Assembly: GCF_014524545.1 (NCBI RefSeq)
Contig: NZ_CP053557.1
Span: forward strand, 2,009,501 to 2,073,500
Length of the DNA: 64,000 nt
Reading direction: 5' to 3'
From: Exiguobacterium sp. Helios
Lineage (GTDB): Bacteria > Bacillota > Bacilli > Exiguobacteriales > Exiguobacteriaceae
Below, piece after piece: positions 54,224 through 63,943 of this stretch. The notes beneath the pieces are model-generated. The model saw only the letters and a program-made list of their open reading frames with translations. It was not told where the DNA came from and did no database searches. Made by a program: the position numbers and the translations under genes. Within the stretch, counting starts at the first letter, position 1. Each line of letters starts with the position of its first letter.

Positions 54224-54814
54224 TCAAGGTGTAAAGGTTGCGATTAGAGCTGGAACCGCTTGTTCCAACAGAATCGTTTTGCCGTATTCCGACATCACGA
54301 GCGGACTTTTCGGACTGGGTACTCCGTATTCCGACAGAATCGTTGTAATCGTCTGCTCAACATGTTGCTTCATTTGTTCTTGGAAGTATAAATAATAACG
54401 GTTTTCAAAGAAATACAGTGTGCCACCCGATTCCGTTTGATCGATGTGACGCCCCAGACTATGACTCGCTTGAATGACATCCTCCAACTGATCCAGTTGA
54501 TATAAGACATGATGCACGATATCGACCGTCATCCTGATTTCCACTTGATCAAATTCTTCAAACGTTTCTTCCGGCAAGGCGCCTTCCCGCCGAACATCGA
54601 CCAACATCCCGTCATTCGGAAAAAATGTGACAAAAAAGTCGAGTGTCCCGACGGCATGAAATCCGTAATTCGATTCTGCTTCTTCTAGTAAATTACGTAA
54701 TAATGCTTGTCCTTTTCCGACAGCCAACGTTTCTGGTCGAACGTCATGGGCAGACAGTTCTTGCTTTGACACGAAGACCCGTAAGTGACCTTGCTTAAAT
54801 TGCTCAAACCTCAT
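54224..54814 (-). CDS. ypbH: MecA-family adaptor protein (YpbH/MecB-like)
   Basis: A 196-residue Clp-protease adaptor-type protein. The N-terminal domain (FKQGHLRVFVSKQELSAHDV) binds substrate in MecA. The C-terminal domain (FFVTFF, DQLEDVIQASHSLG, GGTLYFFENRYYLYF) binds ClpC. MecA and its paralogue YpbH are hard to separate by eye; the position near recQ and ypbB favours YpbH. Substrates are unknown. Confidence 0.82.
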   Translation of the reverse strand: MRFEQFKQGHLRVFVSKQELSAHDVRPETLAVGKGQALLRNLLEEAESNYGFHAVGTLDFFVTFFPNDGMLVDVRREGALPEETFEEFDQVEIRMTVDIVHHVLYQLDQLEDVIQASHSLGRHIDQTESGGTLYFFENRYYLYFQEQMKQHVEQTITTILSEYGVPSPKSPLVMSEYGKTILLEQAVPALIATFTP

Positions 54815-54873
54815 ATTAGACTCCTCCAGTTACTCGGCAGAGTATAAAAGCTCTCCGTTCAATATGACTCACA

Positions 54874-55758
54874 CTATACACCAGTTGTCGGAGTGAGTCG
54901 ACTTAACCAACTTTTCCAAGCGGTGTCATCTGATCCAAGCAACATATCCCCATACTTTTCCGGATGTTGGTCAACGGCATAGCCACCCAAACCAATTTCC
55001 GTTTGCGGCGCATGCAGATGAATCTCGTCAATTGCTTCATCCAGGTCCTTTAAATGATCAGAAATCGTACAAGATAAAACAACTGCTCGAGGAGTCAGCT
55101 GTTTCGTTACCGCCACAAGATCGGGTACTGGAATACCCGCGCCAAGGAAAATGACATCGAATCCGCTCTGACGTAAATACAACGTAAAGAACAGCAATCC
55201 AAGTTCATGTTCTTCTTCCGGTGCACAAACGCACAGAATGCGTGGCAAAAATGGATTAATCGGCATTTGAAGGGATAACGTCGAGAGACGCGCCCGTAAG
55301 AACGCCGTCGCAAAATGTTCATGTGCAATCGTAATCGTTCCTTTTTCCCATCGCATCCCGATTTCATGTAACAACGGACCTACGATATCTTGAATGACCT
55401 TATCAAAGCTAAACATCGAAAAGGCTTTGTTCATGATGTCATGTGCGTGCCGTTCTTCGAAACTCGTCAGTGCTTCGAACAGTTGATCACGCAGTTCGAT
55501 CCCGTAATCGGTTGGAACCTCCGTTCGGTTCACCGGCATTTCATATAGTTGAATGGCTTTCGAAACCGATAGCCCTTCTTTTTGTTTATCGACAATCCAC
55601 CGCAGCTTGGCAACATCGTTATCGCTGTAAATACGATGTCCTGATTCGCTCCGATCTGGATCCAATACTTGATACCGCCGTTCCCAAGCACGAATGGTCG
55701 TCGGATTGAGTCCCACCAATGCAGCAACTGCTTTGATATTATATTTCCCACGATCCAT
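54874..55758 (-). CDS. carH: MerR-type regulator with cobalamin-binding domain (CarH/LitR-like photoreceptor)
   Basis: A 294-residue transcription factor with three parts. First is a MerR winged helix (1-75; IKAVAALVGLNPTTIRAWERR and ESGHRIYSDNDVAKLRWI). Second is a four-helix B12-cap domain (about 85-165) and third a Rossmann B12-binding domain (about 172-290). The cap holds Trp137-x9-Glu147-His148, the arrangement of CarH that surrounds the adenosyl group. The Rossmann domain holds E182-E-H184-E-L-G187, with His184 as expected lower axial cobalt ligand. In CarH, AdoCbl binding drives tetramer formation and repression in the dark, and light releases the DNA. No carotenoid or photolyase gene is adjacent, so targets lie elsewhere. 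GGAGG is 8 nt before the ATG. Confidence 0.88.
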   Translation of the reverse strand: MDRGKYNIKAVAALVGLNPTTIRAWERRYQVLDPDRSESGHRIYSDNDVAKLRWIVDKQKEGLSVSKAIQLYEMPVNRTEVPTDYGIELRDQLFEALTSFEERHAHDIMNKAFSMFSFDKVIQDIVGPLLHEIGMRWEKGTITIAHEHFATAFLRARLSTLSLQMPINPFLPRILCVCAPEEEHELGLLFFTLYLRQSGFDVIFLGAGIPVPDLVAVTKQLTPRAVVLSCTISDHLKDLDEAIDEIHLHAPQTEIGLGGYAVDQHPEKYGDMLLGSDDTAWKSWLSRLTPTTGV

Positions 55759-55829
55759 GCACCGTGCCTCCTTTCTTCTTCCCTTTAGTATACCCGTAAA
55801 GGAAAAAAATCTCCGTTCACAATGTGCGC

Positions 55830-56027
55830 TTACATCATGAAACCGATGGAGACAAAGGCAATGATAATGGTAATCATCAAAACGGTGAGGGTAATCGCAA
55901 GTGGATTTTTAGCAAATGGTTGTTTTAACCGTTCATTTCGAACGTGCTCGATTCTCGAGGAACGTGGAGGTAATGATGTTCGTTGTTGTTCATCTTGCCG
56001 ATTTTTTCGTTGATCGTGTTTACTCAA
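55830..56027 (-). CDS. Small single-pass membrane protein
   Basis: A 65-residue protein: a very basic N-terminal half (HDQRKNRQDEQQRTS, then RSSRIEHVRNERLK) and a C-terminal membrane segment (LAITLTVLMITIIIAFVSIG). The TTG at 56027 has AAAAGG 8 nt upstream; the GTG at 56036 lies on that site. It lies between recQ and carH, where B. subtilis has ypbD-ypbG; no clear homologue recognised, although the N-terminal half of a YpbE-like protein is possible. Confidence 0.65.
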   Translation of the reverse strand: MSKHDQRKNRQDEQQRTSLPPRSSRIEHVRNERLKQPFAKNPLAITLTVLMITIIIAFVSIGFMM

Positions 56028-56066
56028 TTTCATCACCTTTTCTAAAAAATAAGGAATACTATTAGT

Positions 56067-57500
56067 TTACACTGAAGGACGGGATGAAAAAAAGACTTCT
56101 TCTAGCCGACGTTTCCAGTCAAGTTGGTTCACATCGACCTGTATGACAGGTTCGTCCACCGTGAGTGTACCGCAATTGTCACAACACCGGTCTTGTACAA
56201 CTGGCTTCTCGCCAAAATGCTCCAAGATGAAGGCCCGGCGACAAAACGTATTTTGAATATAATTTATCATTTGCATAAGTTCACGTAAACGTATTTTTTT
56301 CCGGTCCTCTTGCCATTCAATAATTTGTGATTTTGTTTTCCCTTCCATAAGTTGACTTTTTAACAATCGATAGGCGGGATCATCCGGTTCGAGATTAAGG
56401 CGTTGTTCAATCGATTCAAAAGACTCCCCTTGTCCGCGGGATTGAGTCACTTGATCAACCCAAAGTAACGACGCATATTGTTTATCCACTAAGAATTGTT
56501 GAAGTTGTTGATCACCTGGTGCATAGAGTAATACAGCAGTCGAGGGCTGACCGTCCCGTCCCGCTCGTCCGATTTCCTGCATGTAGGCTTCAATCGTAGC
56601 CGGCATCGTATAATGAATGACGGTCCGGACATTTCCTTTGTCAACACCCATACCAAATGCACTGGTACAGACCAGACAGTCAATTTCGTCGTGAAGGAAC
56701 TGTTGTTGAATCAGTTGTCGATCTTCCGGTTCAAGACCGGCGTGGTAATAGGCCGCCTGAGGAACAAACGTCGCGATTCGCTCTGCTTCTTTCCGCGTCG
56801 TCGTATAAATGACGCATGGACGATTGGTAGTCTTCAATCGTCTTTTCAACACTGTATCTTTTTCGCTTTGTTCAGTTTGTTCGACAATGAGTTGAATTTC
56901 CGGTCGGTTGACGGAATGACGGATCCGGTTGGGTTGTATAAGTGCCAGCCCTTGAATGATGTCCTGTTCGACTTGATTCGTTGCCGTAGCCGTCAAAGCT
57001 AGGCAAGTCGGATTACCCAGCTGTTTTCGGATAGACCCCAGTTTTGCATATTCCGTTCTGAACTCGTGCCCCCACTGCGAGATACAGTGGGCTTCATCGA
57101 CGACAAACAGATTGATTTTGATGTCCGCTAACCGTTGTTGGATTTGCGGGACAGCCAACTGCTCAGGGGACAGATATAAATAACGTAACTGATTCAGGTG
57201 GCGTAAAATGTGCTCTTTTTGATCACGGGACTCAAGCGACGTCAACTTGGCGACGGATCGTTCCCCCCGGCGTTTGATTTGCATGACCTGGTCTTCGATC
57301 AGCGACAGCAAGGGGGATACAATCAACGTCAGTCCGGGCGTTTGCAGATAAGATGGCAATTGGTAACAAATCGATTTACCTCCGCCTGTCGGCAGGATAG
57401 CGACTGTATCATGACCGTCAAGGACCGATTCGACGATTGGACGTTGCCCGTCACGAAATGCATCATATCGAAAGATTCGCTTTAATACTTCTTCCATCAT
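56067..57500 (-). CDS. recQ: ATP-dependent DNA helicase RecQ
   Basis: A 477-residue RecQ helicase of the short type lacking an HRDC domain. Motif 0/I region is RDGQRPIVE then LPTGGGKSICYQLP; motif II is VVDEAHCISQWGHEFR; motif VI is QEIGRAGRDG. The zinc-binding region uses FCRRAFILEHFGE and DRCCDNCGTL. Its ATG overlaps the ypbB stop (ATGA), as in the B. subtilis ypbB-recQ pair. Confidence 0.95.
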   Translation of the reverse strand: MMEEVLKRIFRYDAFRDGQRPIVESVLDGHDTVAILPTGGGKSICYQLPSYLQTPGLTLIVSPLLSLIEDQVMQIKRRGERSVAKLTSLESRDQKEHILRHLNQLRYLYLSPEQLAVPQIQQRLADIKINLFVVDEAHCISQWGHEFRTEYAKLGSIRKQLGNPTCLALTATATNQVEQDIIQGLALIQPNRIRHSVNRPEIQLIVEQTEQSEKDTVLKRRLKTTNRPCVIYTTTRKEAERIATFVPQAAYYHAGLEPEDRQLIQQQFLHDEIDCLVCTSAFGMGVDKGNVRTVIHYTMPATIEAYMQEIGRAGRDGQPSTAVLLYAPGDQQLQQFLVDKQYASLLWVDQVTQSRGQGESFESIEQRLNLEPDDPAYRLLKSQLMEGKTKSQIIEWQEDRKKIRLRELMQMINYIQNTFCRRAFILEHFGEKPVVQDRCCDNCGTLTVDEPVIQVDVNQLDWKRRLEEVFFSSRPSV

Positions 57501-58510
57501 GGACGAGCCACCTTTCTTGCCAGGACGATACGGATTTGAAAATAGTCCATTTCCTGCGTCAATTCGTGTTTAATCCGTTTCAGTGAGAACGTCTGTAACC
57601 GTTCAGAGAGTCGGACAACCTCTTCATGTTGGGTAGCAGTCACAAATTGTTCGAGTGGAAAAACAGTAGCATACATTGCGATTTCGACGAGATGATCTTC
57701 CATCGTACTTTTTTTTAATCGTCGCCTCTCGGCAATTTGTTGAACGGTGTAACCTTGTTTCAGCAACTCCCAGGTCTTTTTCGCAGACTGCGTCATTTTA
57801 AAATGATCAATATCGTTTCCTAGAGACAGTATCAGGCCGTCTTCAGGTAATGCCCGTAAACATCTTCGCCAGGCCATCACAAATTCCAACTGTAGCGAAA
57901 GCAAGTCCGTTCCCAGCCGTTCACTCAATTGAGGAAACGATAATCCCGTTTTTTGCCCGGATAACCGGTAACTGATGAGAATTGCATCTCGTTCTGTCAA
58001 TTGATGTAACGCCTTATTCAGTTCTTGATACACAGTCGTTATCCAAACCGACCGTTCGGGTACCTGACGGATTTGTTGTCTGACCCACTCTTTTATCCCA
58101 CTGTCTTGTTGTACTGGAATAAAAAAAGTGTTTTGATTAAGACAGACAATCGATTGAATCAACAGACTGATCCGTTTCCACAAATGTATCGGATAACCGC
58201 GTAGCTCTCCACCTAAGTCATCCAGTAAAAAAGGCGGAGTGATTTGTGCTCTTCCGGCATCTGTAATCATCAAAGTTTGTTCCCGCTCGATCCAGCCGGC
58301 ATGTTCCAGCTCCTGTAACAGCTGCTCAAACCGGTCTTTTTTTAATGGCACCATTCCGAAAATAGCTTCCAGTCCGTAAAAATGTGCGTCTTGTAAGGAA
58401 GTCGCTGAACGTTTTCCTTGAATCAGATGAAATAAGCTTCGATCTGTCCGTTCATTTTGCAAACGACTGATGGCTTCTAGTACGATTTGTCGTACGATTG
58501 TTTTTTCCAT
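57497..58510 (-). CDS. ypbB: YpbB-like helix-turn-helix protein
   Basis: A 337-residue protein with a C-terminal helix-turn-helix of the RQC/HRDC-like type (ELLKQGYTVQQIAERRRLKKSTMEDHLVEIAMY). YpbB is encoded directly upstream of recQ in Bacilli and may substitute for the missing RecQ C-terminal domain; that is inference. The ATG at 58510 has AAGGAGG upstream; the extension to 58576 is rejected. Confidence 0.88.
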   Translation of the reverse strand: MEKTIVRQIVLEAISRLQNERTDRSLFHLIQGKRSATSLQDAHFYGLEAIFGMVPLKKDRFEQLLQELEHAGWIEREQTLMITDAGRAQITPPFLLDDLGGELRGYPIHLWKRISLLIQSIVCLNQNTFFIPVQQDSGIKEWVRQQIRQVPERSVWITTVYQELNKALHQLTERDAILISYRLSGQKTGLSFPQLSERLGTDLLSLQLEFVMAWRRCLRALPEDGLILSLGNDIDHFKMTQSAKKTWELLKQGYTVQQIAERRRLKKSTMEDHLVEIAMYATVFPLEQFVTATQHEEVVRLSERLQTFSLKRIKHELTQEMDYFQIRIVLARKVARP

Positions 58511-58712
58511 GTCAGTCCTCCTTTCCGTCCTGTTGCAAGTTGTTACTGGGATGCCTCGTTCATGTTCAGAATACATCCGACTCCCAATTCGTACATTTGT
58601 TCCTATTTTACATTTCCTATCTGATTTACGCTATGTTGAATCTACTAAAGAAACGGAAAAGGCGATTTCACCCCATCGATTGGTTTATTCACATACTTCT
58701 ACCTCTTCTTCA

Positions 58713-58741
58713 TTGAAATGCGCGCATGAGTCCGATACAAT
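58713..58741 (+). promoter_or_regulatory. Sigma-A promoter of fer
   Basis: TTGAAA (58713-58718) and TACAAT (58736-58741) at 17 bp spacing, about 60 nt before the fer ATG. Confidence 0.75.
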
Positions 58742-58799
58742 GACTTATAGATGAGAACAGTACTTGGTTTCCAATGTTTTCGAATCGAGAGGAGAATGA

Positions 58800-59051
<252 letters not shown>

Positions 59052-59063
59052 TGTTCGACTCAC

Positions 59064-59097
59064 CGGTCTGCTCTTACAGGAGCAGATCTTTTTTTTC
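59064..59097 (+). terminator. Intrinsic terminator after fer
   Basis: GTCTGCTC and GAGCAGAT pair around TTACAG and are followed by eight T. Confidence 0.92.
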
Positions 59098-59142
59098 GTA
59101 AAAAAAATCACTTTCCTACGGCGAGCGCAGAAAAGTGATTTA
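59098..59142 (-). terminator. Intrinsic terminator after nupQ
   Basis: AAATCACTTT (59105-59114) and AAAGTGATTT (59132-59141) pair, with a T run on the minus strand. It faces the fer terminator, insulating the convergent units. Confidence 0.88.
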
Positions 59143-59154
59143 AGACAGGAAACG

Positions 59155-60114
59155 TTACCGTTTTCCTTTGATATACGGTACACCGACAGCTTTCGGTGCA
59201 TCCGCCCGTCCAACGACACCGGCAAGTGCCAAAATCGTCAGCAAGTATGGTGCAATCAACAAGTAGACTTGTGGAATTTGATCCAAAAGCGGTAACTGTT
59301 GTCCAATGATCGAAATCGCTTGAGCGAATCCGAAGAATAAGGCTGCGCCCATCGCTCCGAGTGGATTCCATTTTCCGAAAATCATGGCTGCAATCGCAAG
59401 GAATCCTTGTCCAAGAATTGTTGTTACACTGAAGTTGAGTGAAATCGATGTCGCGTAAACAGCGCCGGCAAGACCACCAAAACCACCTGAAATCATGACA
59501 CCGATGAAACGCATTTTCGTGACATTGATTCCCATCGTATCTGCCGCCATGGGATGTTCCCCGACCGAACGAAGACGGAGACCGAATGGTGTTTTGAAGA
59601 TGACGTACCACGCAACGAATGCCAAAGCAATCGCAATGTACGACGTGTAATAGACGTTAGCAAAAAACATCTTGAGTACCGGGATATCCGATAAAAACGG
59701 AACGTTTTCTTTCGAAATCCGGTTCGGAATCGAATCCGTCTGTCCTTTTCCATAAAACGCACGAACAAGGAAAATCGCCAAACCGACAGCTAACATATTA
59801 ATCGCTACTCCGAGAACCGTCTGATCGGCACGGAATAAAATGGCCGGAATTGCGAGGAACAACGAGAATATGGCTCCGACAACGATGGCAATCAGCATGG
59901 CAATCCAAGGACTGGCAGCGCCTAACCCCATCTTCGATAACGTTAAGGCCGAAACGATACCTGAGAATGCCCCCATGACCATCAATCCTTCAAGTGCGAT
60001 GTTGACAACACCAGAACGCTCACTGAAGATTCCACCGAGTGCTGCAATGATCAACGGAGCCGAATAGGCAAGTGCGATCGGTACGATAATATACAGTACT
60101 TCTAAAAAGCCCAT
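59155..60114 (-). CDS. nupQ: Nucleoside ABC transporter permease (NupQ-like)
   Basis: A 319-residue membrane permease with eight or more hydrophobic segments. The GIFSERSGVVNIALEGLMVMG and VGEHPMAADTMGINV blocks are typical of BMP-type nucleoside importers (YufQ/NupQ). Its ATG overlaps the nupP stop as TAATG. Last gene of nupN-O-P-Q. Confidence 0.93.
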   Translation of the reverse strand: MGFLEVLYIIVPIALAYSAPLIIAALGGIFSERSGVVNIALEGLMVMGAFSGIVSALTLSKMGLGAASPWIAMLIAIVVGAIFSLFLAIPAILFRADQTVLGVAINMLAVGLAIFLVRAFYGKGQTDSIPNRISKENVPFLSDIPVLKMFFANVYYTSYIAIALAFVAWYVIFKTPFGLRLRSVGEHPMAADTMGINVTKMRFIGVMISGGFGGLAGAVYATSISLNFSVTTILGQGFLAIAAMIFGKWNPLGAMGAALFFGFAQAISIIGQQLPLLDQIPQVYLLIAPYLLTILALAGVVGRADAPKAVGVPYIKGKR

Positions 60115-61187
60115 TATTTATCGGCTCCTTTCACTTTTTTATCTTCGGGTTTCTTGACCGTGAACTTCTCGATCAAAAGACGGATCGCATAACCCGATGC
60201 GACGAAGATGATGATAAATGCGATGATGATTTTAATTAATTCTGGCGGGATTCCGATTTGTTGCATCGAAAGACCACCGATGTTCAGACCCGCAAACAGT
60301 AAGGCGGCAAGTACAACCCCAATCGGATTGTTGGCACCTAGTAAGGCAACGGCAATCCCGTCGAATCCGACACCTGTGAATGAAGCATTCAGCGTCATGT
60401 TTTGGAATGTTCCTAACCCTTCCATCGCTCCGGCGAGTCCTGCAAATATACCCGAGATGACGAATGAAAGAACAATGTTCTTGTTGACACCCATACCGGC
60501 ATATTCTGCTGCACTCTTATTGAAACCAACTGCCCGTAATTCATAACCGAGCGTCGTTTTCCAAAGGATGAACCAAAAGACGAGTGCTGCGAGAACAGCA
60601 ATGAAAATCCCGTTATGCAGACGTGAGAAATCCGTCAATTCCTGCAGGAATGGTGAAGCAAGTGAAGCGGATTCCTTTACTGACTCCGTCCGTTCGTTTT
60701 CAATCCCGATGACGTGACGTAAAATATCATTCGTCACATAGAGGGCGATATAGTTCATCATGATCGACGTGATAACTTCGTGCACGTGGAATTTTGCTTT
60801 TAAGATACCCGGGACGGATGCCCAAAGCGCTCCAGCAAGTCCCGCACCAATCAAAGCGAGCGGCAAGTGAATCGCTGTCGGGAGGTCAAACTCAATCCCG
60901 ATCCAGACGGCAACCATCCAGCCGACCAACACTTGTCCTTCCACTCCGATGTTAAAGAGTCCTGTCCGGAAAGCAAAGGCAACAGCAAGACCCGCAAAAA
61001 TCAACGGAGCAGCAGCTCGTAATGTTTCACCGATGCTGTAAGGCTCTCCGAATATTCCGTAAAACAATTGATCAAATCCATCAACCGGATTGTAACCGCC
61101 AGCCAGCATAACGATTGCACCGACGACCATTCCTAAAATGATGGACAGAATCGGAATCAATATTCCGTAAAAACGTTCTAGTTTCAT
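60114..61187 (-). CDS. nupP: Nucleoside ABC transporter permease (NupP-like)
   Basis: A 357-residue polytopic permease with about nine membrane segments. TGLFNIGVEGQVLVGWM and GFNKSAAEYAGMGVNKN are the family blocks. Its ATG overlaps the nupO stop (ATGA). The charged C-terminus (VKKPEDKKVKGADK) is cytoplasmic. Confidence 0.93.
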   Translation of the reverse strand: MKLERFYGILIPILSIILGMVVGAIVMLAGGYNPVDGFDQLFYGIFGEPYSIGETLRAAAPLIFAGLAVAFAFRTGLFNIGVEGQVLVGWMVAVWIGIEFDLPTAIHLPLALIGAGLAGALWASVPGILKAKFHVHEVITSIMMNYIALYVTNDILRHVIGIENERTESVKESASLASPFLQELTDFSRLHNGIFIAVLAALVFWFILWKTTLGYELRAVGFNKSAAEYAGMGVNKNIVLSFVISGIFAGLAGAMEGLGTFQNMTLNASFTGVGFDGIAVALLGANNPIGVVLAALLFAGLNIGGLSMQQIGIPPELIKIIIAFIIIFVASGYAIRLLIEKFTVKKPEDKKVKGADK

Positions 61188-62713
61188 GAACGACCGACCT
61201 CCTCTTTCTTACCGCCGGCCATCAAGAAGCCAAGTTCGATTTCGTTTGTTTCTTTCGGATCAAGGAAAGCAACGGTACGTCCTTCATAAAGAACCGCAAT
61301 CCGGTCCGACACTTGTAGAATTTCTTCCAATTCAAATGAAATCAATAGAACAGCACGGCCTTTTTCTCGTTCGAGAACCAATTGTTCATGGATGAATTCA
61401 ATGGCTCCGACATCTAGTCCACGTGTTGGTTGTGCCGCAATCAGTAAGTCAGGGGAACGATCTACTTCACGGGCGATAATCGCCTTTTGTTGGTTTCCGC
61501 CTGACAGGGCGCGCGCAAATGTTTCCGGACTTGGAGTTCGGACGTCGAACTTCTCGATTAAGGTTTTTGCTTTTTCCATGACCTGACCGTAGTTCATGAT
61601 GCCTGCTTTTGAATACGGTTTTTGATAATACGTTTGTAACACCATATTGTGCCCGATCGAGTAGTCGAGGACCAAACCGTGTTTATGACGGTCTTGCGGA
61701 ATATGTCCGACACCGGATTCCGTCACTTTTCGTGGTTTTAAGTTCTTGATGGATTTGTTATTGAGGAAAATCTCACCGCTGTCTGCTTTACGCAAACCGG
61801 TAATAGCTTCAATCAACTCCGTTTGTCCATTCCCATCGATTCCAGCGATTCCGACGATTTCACCGGCCCGGATATCGAGGTTCAATCCGTCTACTGCCTT
61901 GATACCGCGACTGTCTTTGACAACTAAATCTTTGATGTCCAGTACAAGTTCTTGTGGAGTTGCCTTGGAATACTCCGCATTGAAGTTTACTTCCCGCCCT
62001 ACCATCATCTCAGCCAGTCTTGATTGGGTCATTGTTTCATCGATATCAACTGTTCCGATATACTTACCACGACGAATTGTCGTACAGCGATCGGCGACTT
62101 CCATGATTTCCTTCAATTTGTGGGTAATCAAGATAATCGATTTCCCTTCAGCAATCAATCGATTCATGATTTGAATCAATTCTTTGATTTCTTGTGGGGT
62201 TAAAACAGCAGATGGCTCATCGAAGATTAGAATATCTGCGCCACGGTACAGTGTTTTTAAAATTTCAACACGCTGTTGCATCCCTACCGAAATATCTTCG
62301 ATTTTTGCATCTGGATCAACGGCAAGACCGTATTGTTCCGAAATTTGGCGGACTTTTTCACGTGCCGCTGCTCGGTCGATTTTCAGACCGGCTTTCGGTT
62401 CTGCACCCAAGATGATGTTTTCTGTTACTGTGAAATTTTGAACGAGCATGAAATGTTGGTGTACCATCCCGATCCCCAGATCATTCGCAACGTTCGGACT
62501 CGTAATATTGACTTTCTCACCACGTACACGAATCTCTCCAGCCTCAGGCTGATACAAACCAAATAAGACGTTCATCAGCGTCGATTTTCCGGCACCGTTT
62601 TCACCAAGTAAAGCGTGAATCTCACCTTTCCGAAGCTGGAGCGTGATGTTATCATTTGCGACGAAACTGCCAAACTCTTTTCGTATGTTTAGCATTTCAA
62701 TGACGTATTCCAA
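61184..62713 (-). CDS. nupO: Nucleoside ABC transporter ATP-binding protein (NupO-like)
   Basis: A 509-residue protein with two fused ATPase domains. Domain 1 has GENGAGKST, MVHQHFML and LIFDEPSAVLTPQEI. Domain 2 has the degenerate P-loop GIDGNGQTE, signature ALSGGNQQKA and IAAQPTRGLDVGA in place of a standard Walker B, as is usual for this family. The TTG at 62713 has GGGAG 9 nt upstream. A leaky terminator-like hairpin separates it from nupN. Confidence 0.93.
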   Translation of the reverse strand: MEYVIEMLNIRKEFGSFVANDNITLQLRKGEIHALLGENGAGKSTLMNVLFGLYQPEAGEIRVRGEKVNITSPNVANDLGIGMVHQHFMLVQNFTVTENIILGAEPKAGLKIDRAAAREKVRQISEQYGLAVDPDAKIEDISVGMQQRVEILKTLYRGADILIFDEPSAVLTPQEIKELIQIMNRLIAEGKSIILITHKLKEIMEVADRCTTIRRGKYIGTVDIDETMTQSRLAEMMVGREVNFNAEYSKATPQELVLDIKDLVVKDSRGIKAVDGLNLDIRAGEIVGIAGIDGNGQTELIEAITGLRKADSGEIFLNNKSIKNLKPRKVTESGVGHIPQDRHKHGLVLDYSIGHNMVLQTYYQKPYSKAGIMNYGQVMEKAKTLIEKFDVRTPSPETFARALSGGNQQKAIIAREVDRSPDLLIAAQPTRGLDVGAIEFIHEQLVLEREKGRAVLLISFELEEILQVSDRIAVLYEGRTVAFLDPKETNEIELGFLMAGGKKEEVGRS

Positions 62714-62736
62714 GAAAATCCACTCCCATGTTTAGT

Positions 62737-62771
62737 TTAAAAGGGGAGGCCGCAGTACTAGCGACCCCCGC
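62737..62771 (-). terminator. Imperfect hairpin between nupN and nupO
   Basis: On the minus strand GGGGGTCGC pairs with GCGGCCTCCCC with G-T wobbles, followed by TTTT. It may partly terminate transcription so that the lipoprotein is made in excess of the membrane subunits, a common arrangement in ABC operons. Confidence 0.5.
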
Positions 62772-62778
62772 TTCCAGT

Positions 62779-63852
62779 TTATTTCAGTGACGCTTCGTAT
62801 TCTTTGTACTCGTCGTCAGTAGCTGGAACTTTGATGTCGCCAGCGATGATTTGTTTTTTGAAGTCTTCCACTTTCGTCAAGACGTCTTTCGCTACATTGT
62901 CTTGTGATGGTGCGATATCAACTCCGCCGTCTTTGAGACCGAACTCAACGACTTTACCAGCTGGGAAGTTACCGTCTTTCGTATCTTTTGCTACTTGTTC
63001 AACTGCTGTATCTACACGTTTGACCATTGACGTCAATGTAACGTTTTCTGGCATACCTTCTTCAACTTGGTCACGGTCGACACCGATTACCCAAACATCT
63101 TCGCCGTTTTTCTTACGGTTTTTCGCTTCTGTGAAGACACCTTGTCCTGTTCCACCAGCAGCATGATAGATGACGTCGACTTTTTTACCGTACATACCTG
63201 AAGCAATTGCTTGTCCTTTTTCAGCAGCGTTAAAGTCTTCTGCATATTGAACTTGGATGTCTGCTTTCGGGTTGACGGCTTTAACTCCAGCTTTAAATCC
63301 ACTTTCGAACTTTTTGATCAAGTCAGAGTTAACACCACCGACGAAACCAACTTTGTCTGATTTCGTTGTCAAACCGGCAACAACACCAACGAGGAATGAT
63401 CCTTCGTTTTCTTTGAAGACGATTGAAGCTACGTTTGGCTTATCAACGACCATGTCGACGAGTGCAAAGTTGTTGTCTTTAAACTGATCGGCAACTTTAC
63501 CGATATCTTCTGCCATTAAGAATCCGATACCGAGAATCAAGTCATATTTCGCACGAGCCAATTGCTGAAGGTTCGGTTGGTAATCCGATTGTTTCGCTGA
63601 CTGGAGGTACTTGTATCCTGTACCTTCTTTTAAGTCGTTGTCTTTACCGAATTTCTGAATCCCTTCCCACGCTGATTGGTTGAACGACTTATCGTCAACA
63701 CCGCCCGTATCTGTAACCATACCTACTTTGAAGCCTGCTTTTTCGTCTCCGCCGCTTGAATCTTTCGAATCATCGTTACCACCACATGCTGCGAGTACCG
63801 AACTCATTGCTAAACCTGTTGCTGCTAATGCGAGAAGTGACTTCTTTTTCAT
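62779..63852 (-). CDS. nupN: BMP-family nucleoside-binding lipoprotein (NupN-like)
   Basis: A 357-residue substrate-binding lipoprotein: signal peptide with lipobox LAAC (SSVLAACGG). The BMP-fold motifs are GMVTDTGGVDDKSFNQSAWEG, ILGIGFLMAEDIGKVA, VYHAAGGTGQGVFTEA-like IYHAAGGTGQGVF and VIGVDRDQVEEG. Guanosine and other nucleosides are the ligands of the B. subtilis homologue. The ATG at 63852 has AAAGGGG upstream. A consensus cre lies about 90 nt upstream of it. Confidence 0.94.
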   Translation of the reverse strand: MKKKSLLALAATGLAMSSVLAACGGNDDSKDSSGGDEKAGFKVGMVTDTGGVDDKSFNQSAWEGIQKFGKDNDLKEGTGYKYLQSAKQSDYQPNLQQLARAKYDLILGIGFLMAEDIGKVADQFKDNNFALVDMVVDKPNVASIVFKENEGSFLVGVVAGLTTKSDKVGFVGGVNSDLIKKFESGFKAGVKAVNPKADIQVQYAEDFNAAEKGQAIASGMYGKKVDVIYHAAGGTGQGVFTEAKNRKKNGEDVWVIGVDRDQVEEGMPENVTLTSMVKRVDTAVEQVAKDTKDGNFPAGKVVEFGLKDGGVDIAPSQDNVAKDVLTKVEDFKKQIIAGDIKVPATDDEYKEYEASLK

Positions 63853-63943
63853 CTGAAATAATCCCCTTTCGAATATGGTCATACAAAGTTCCTGACTACG
63901 TCAAGCACCTGAGGCTGGTGATGAGGAGCGTTACGTAGGTAGG

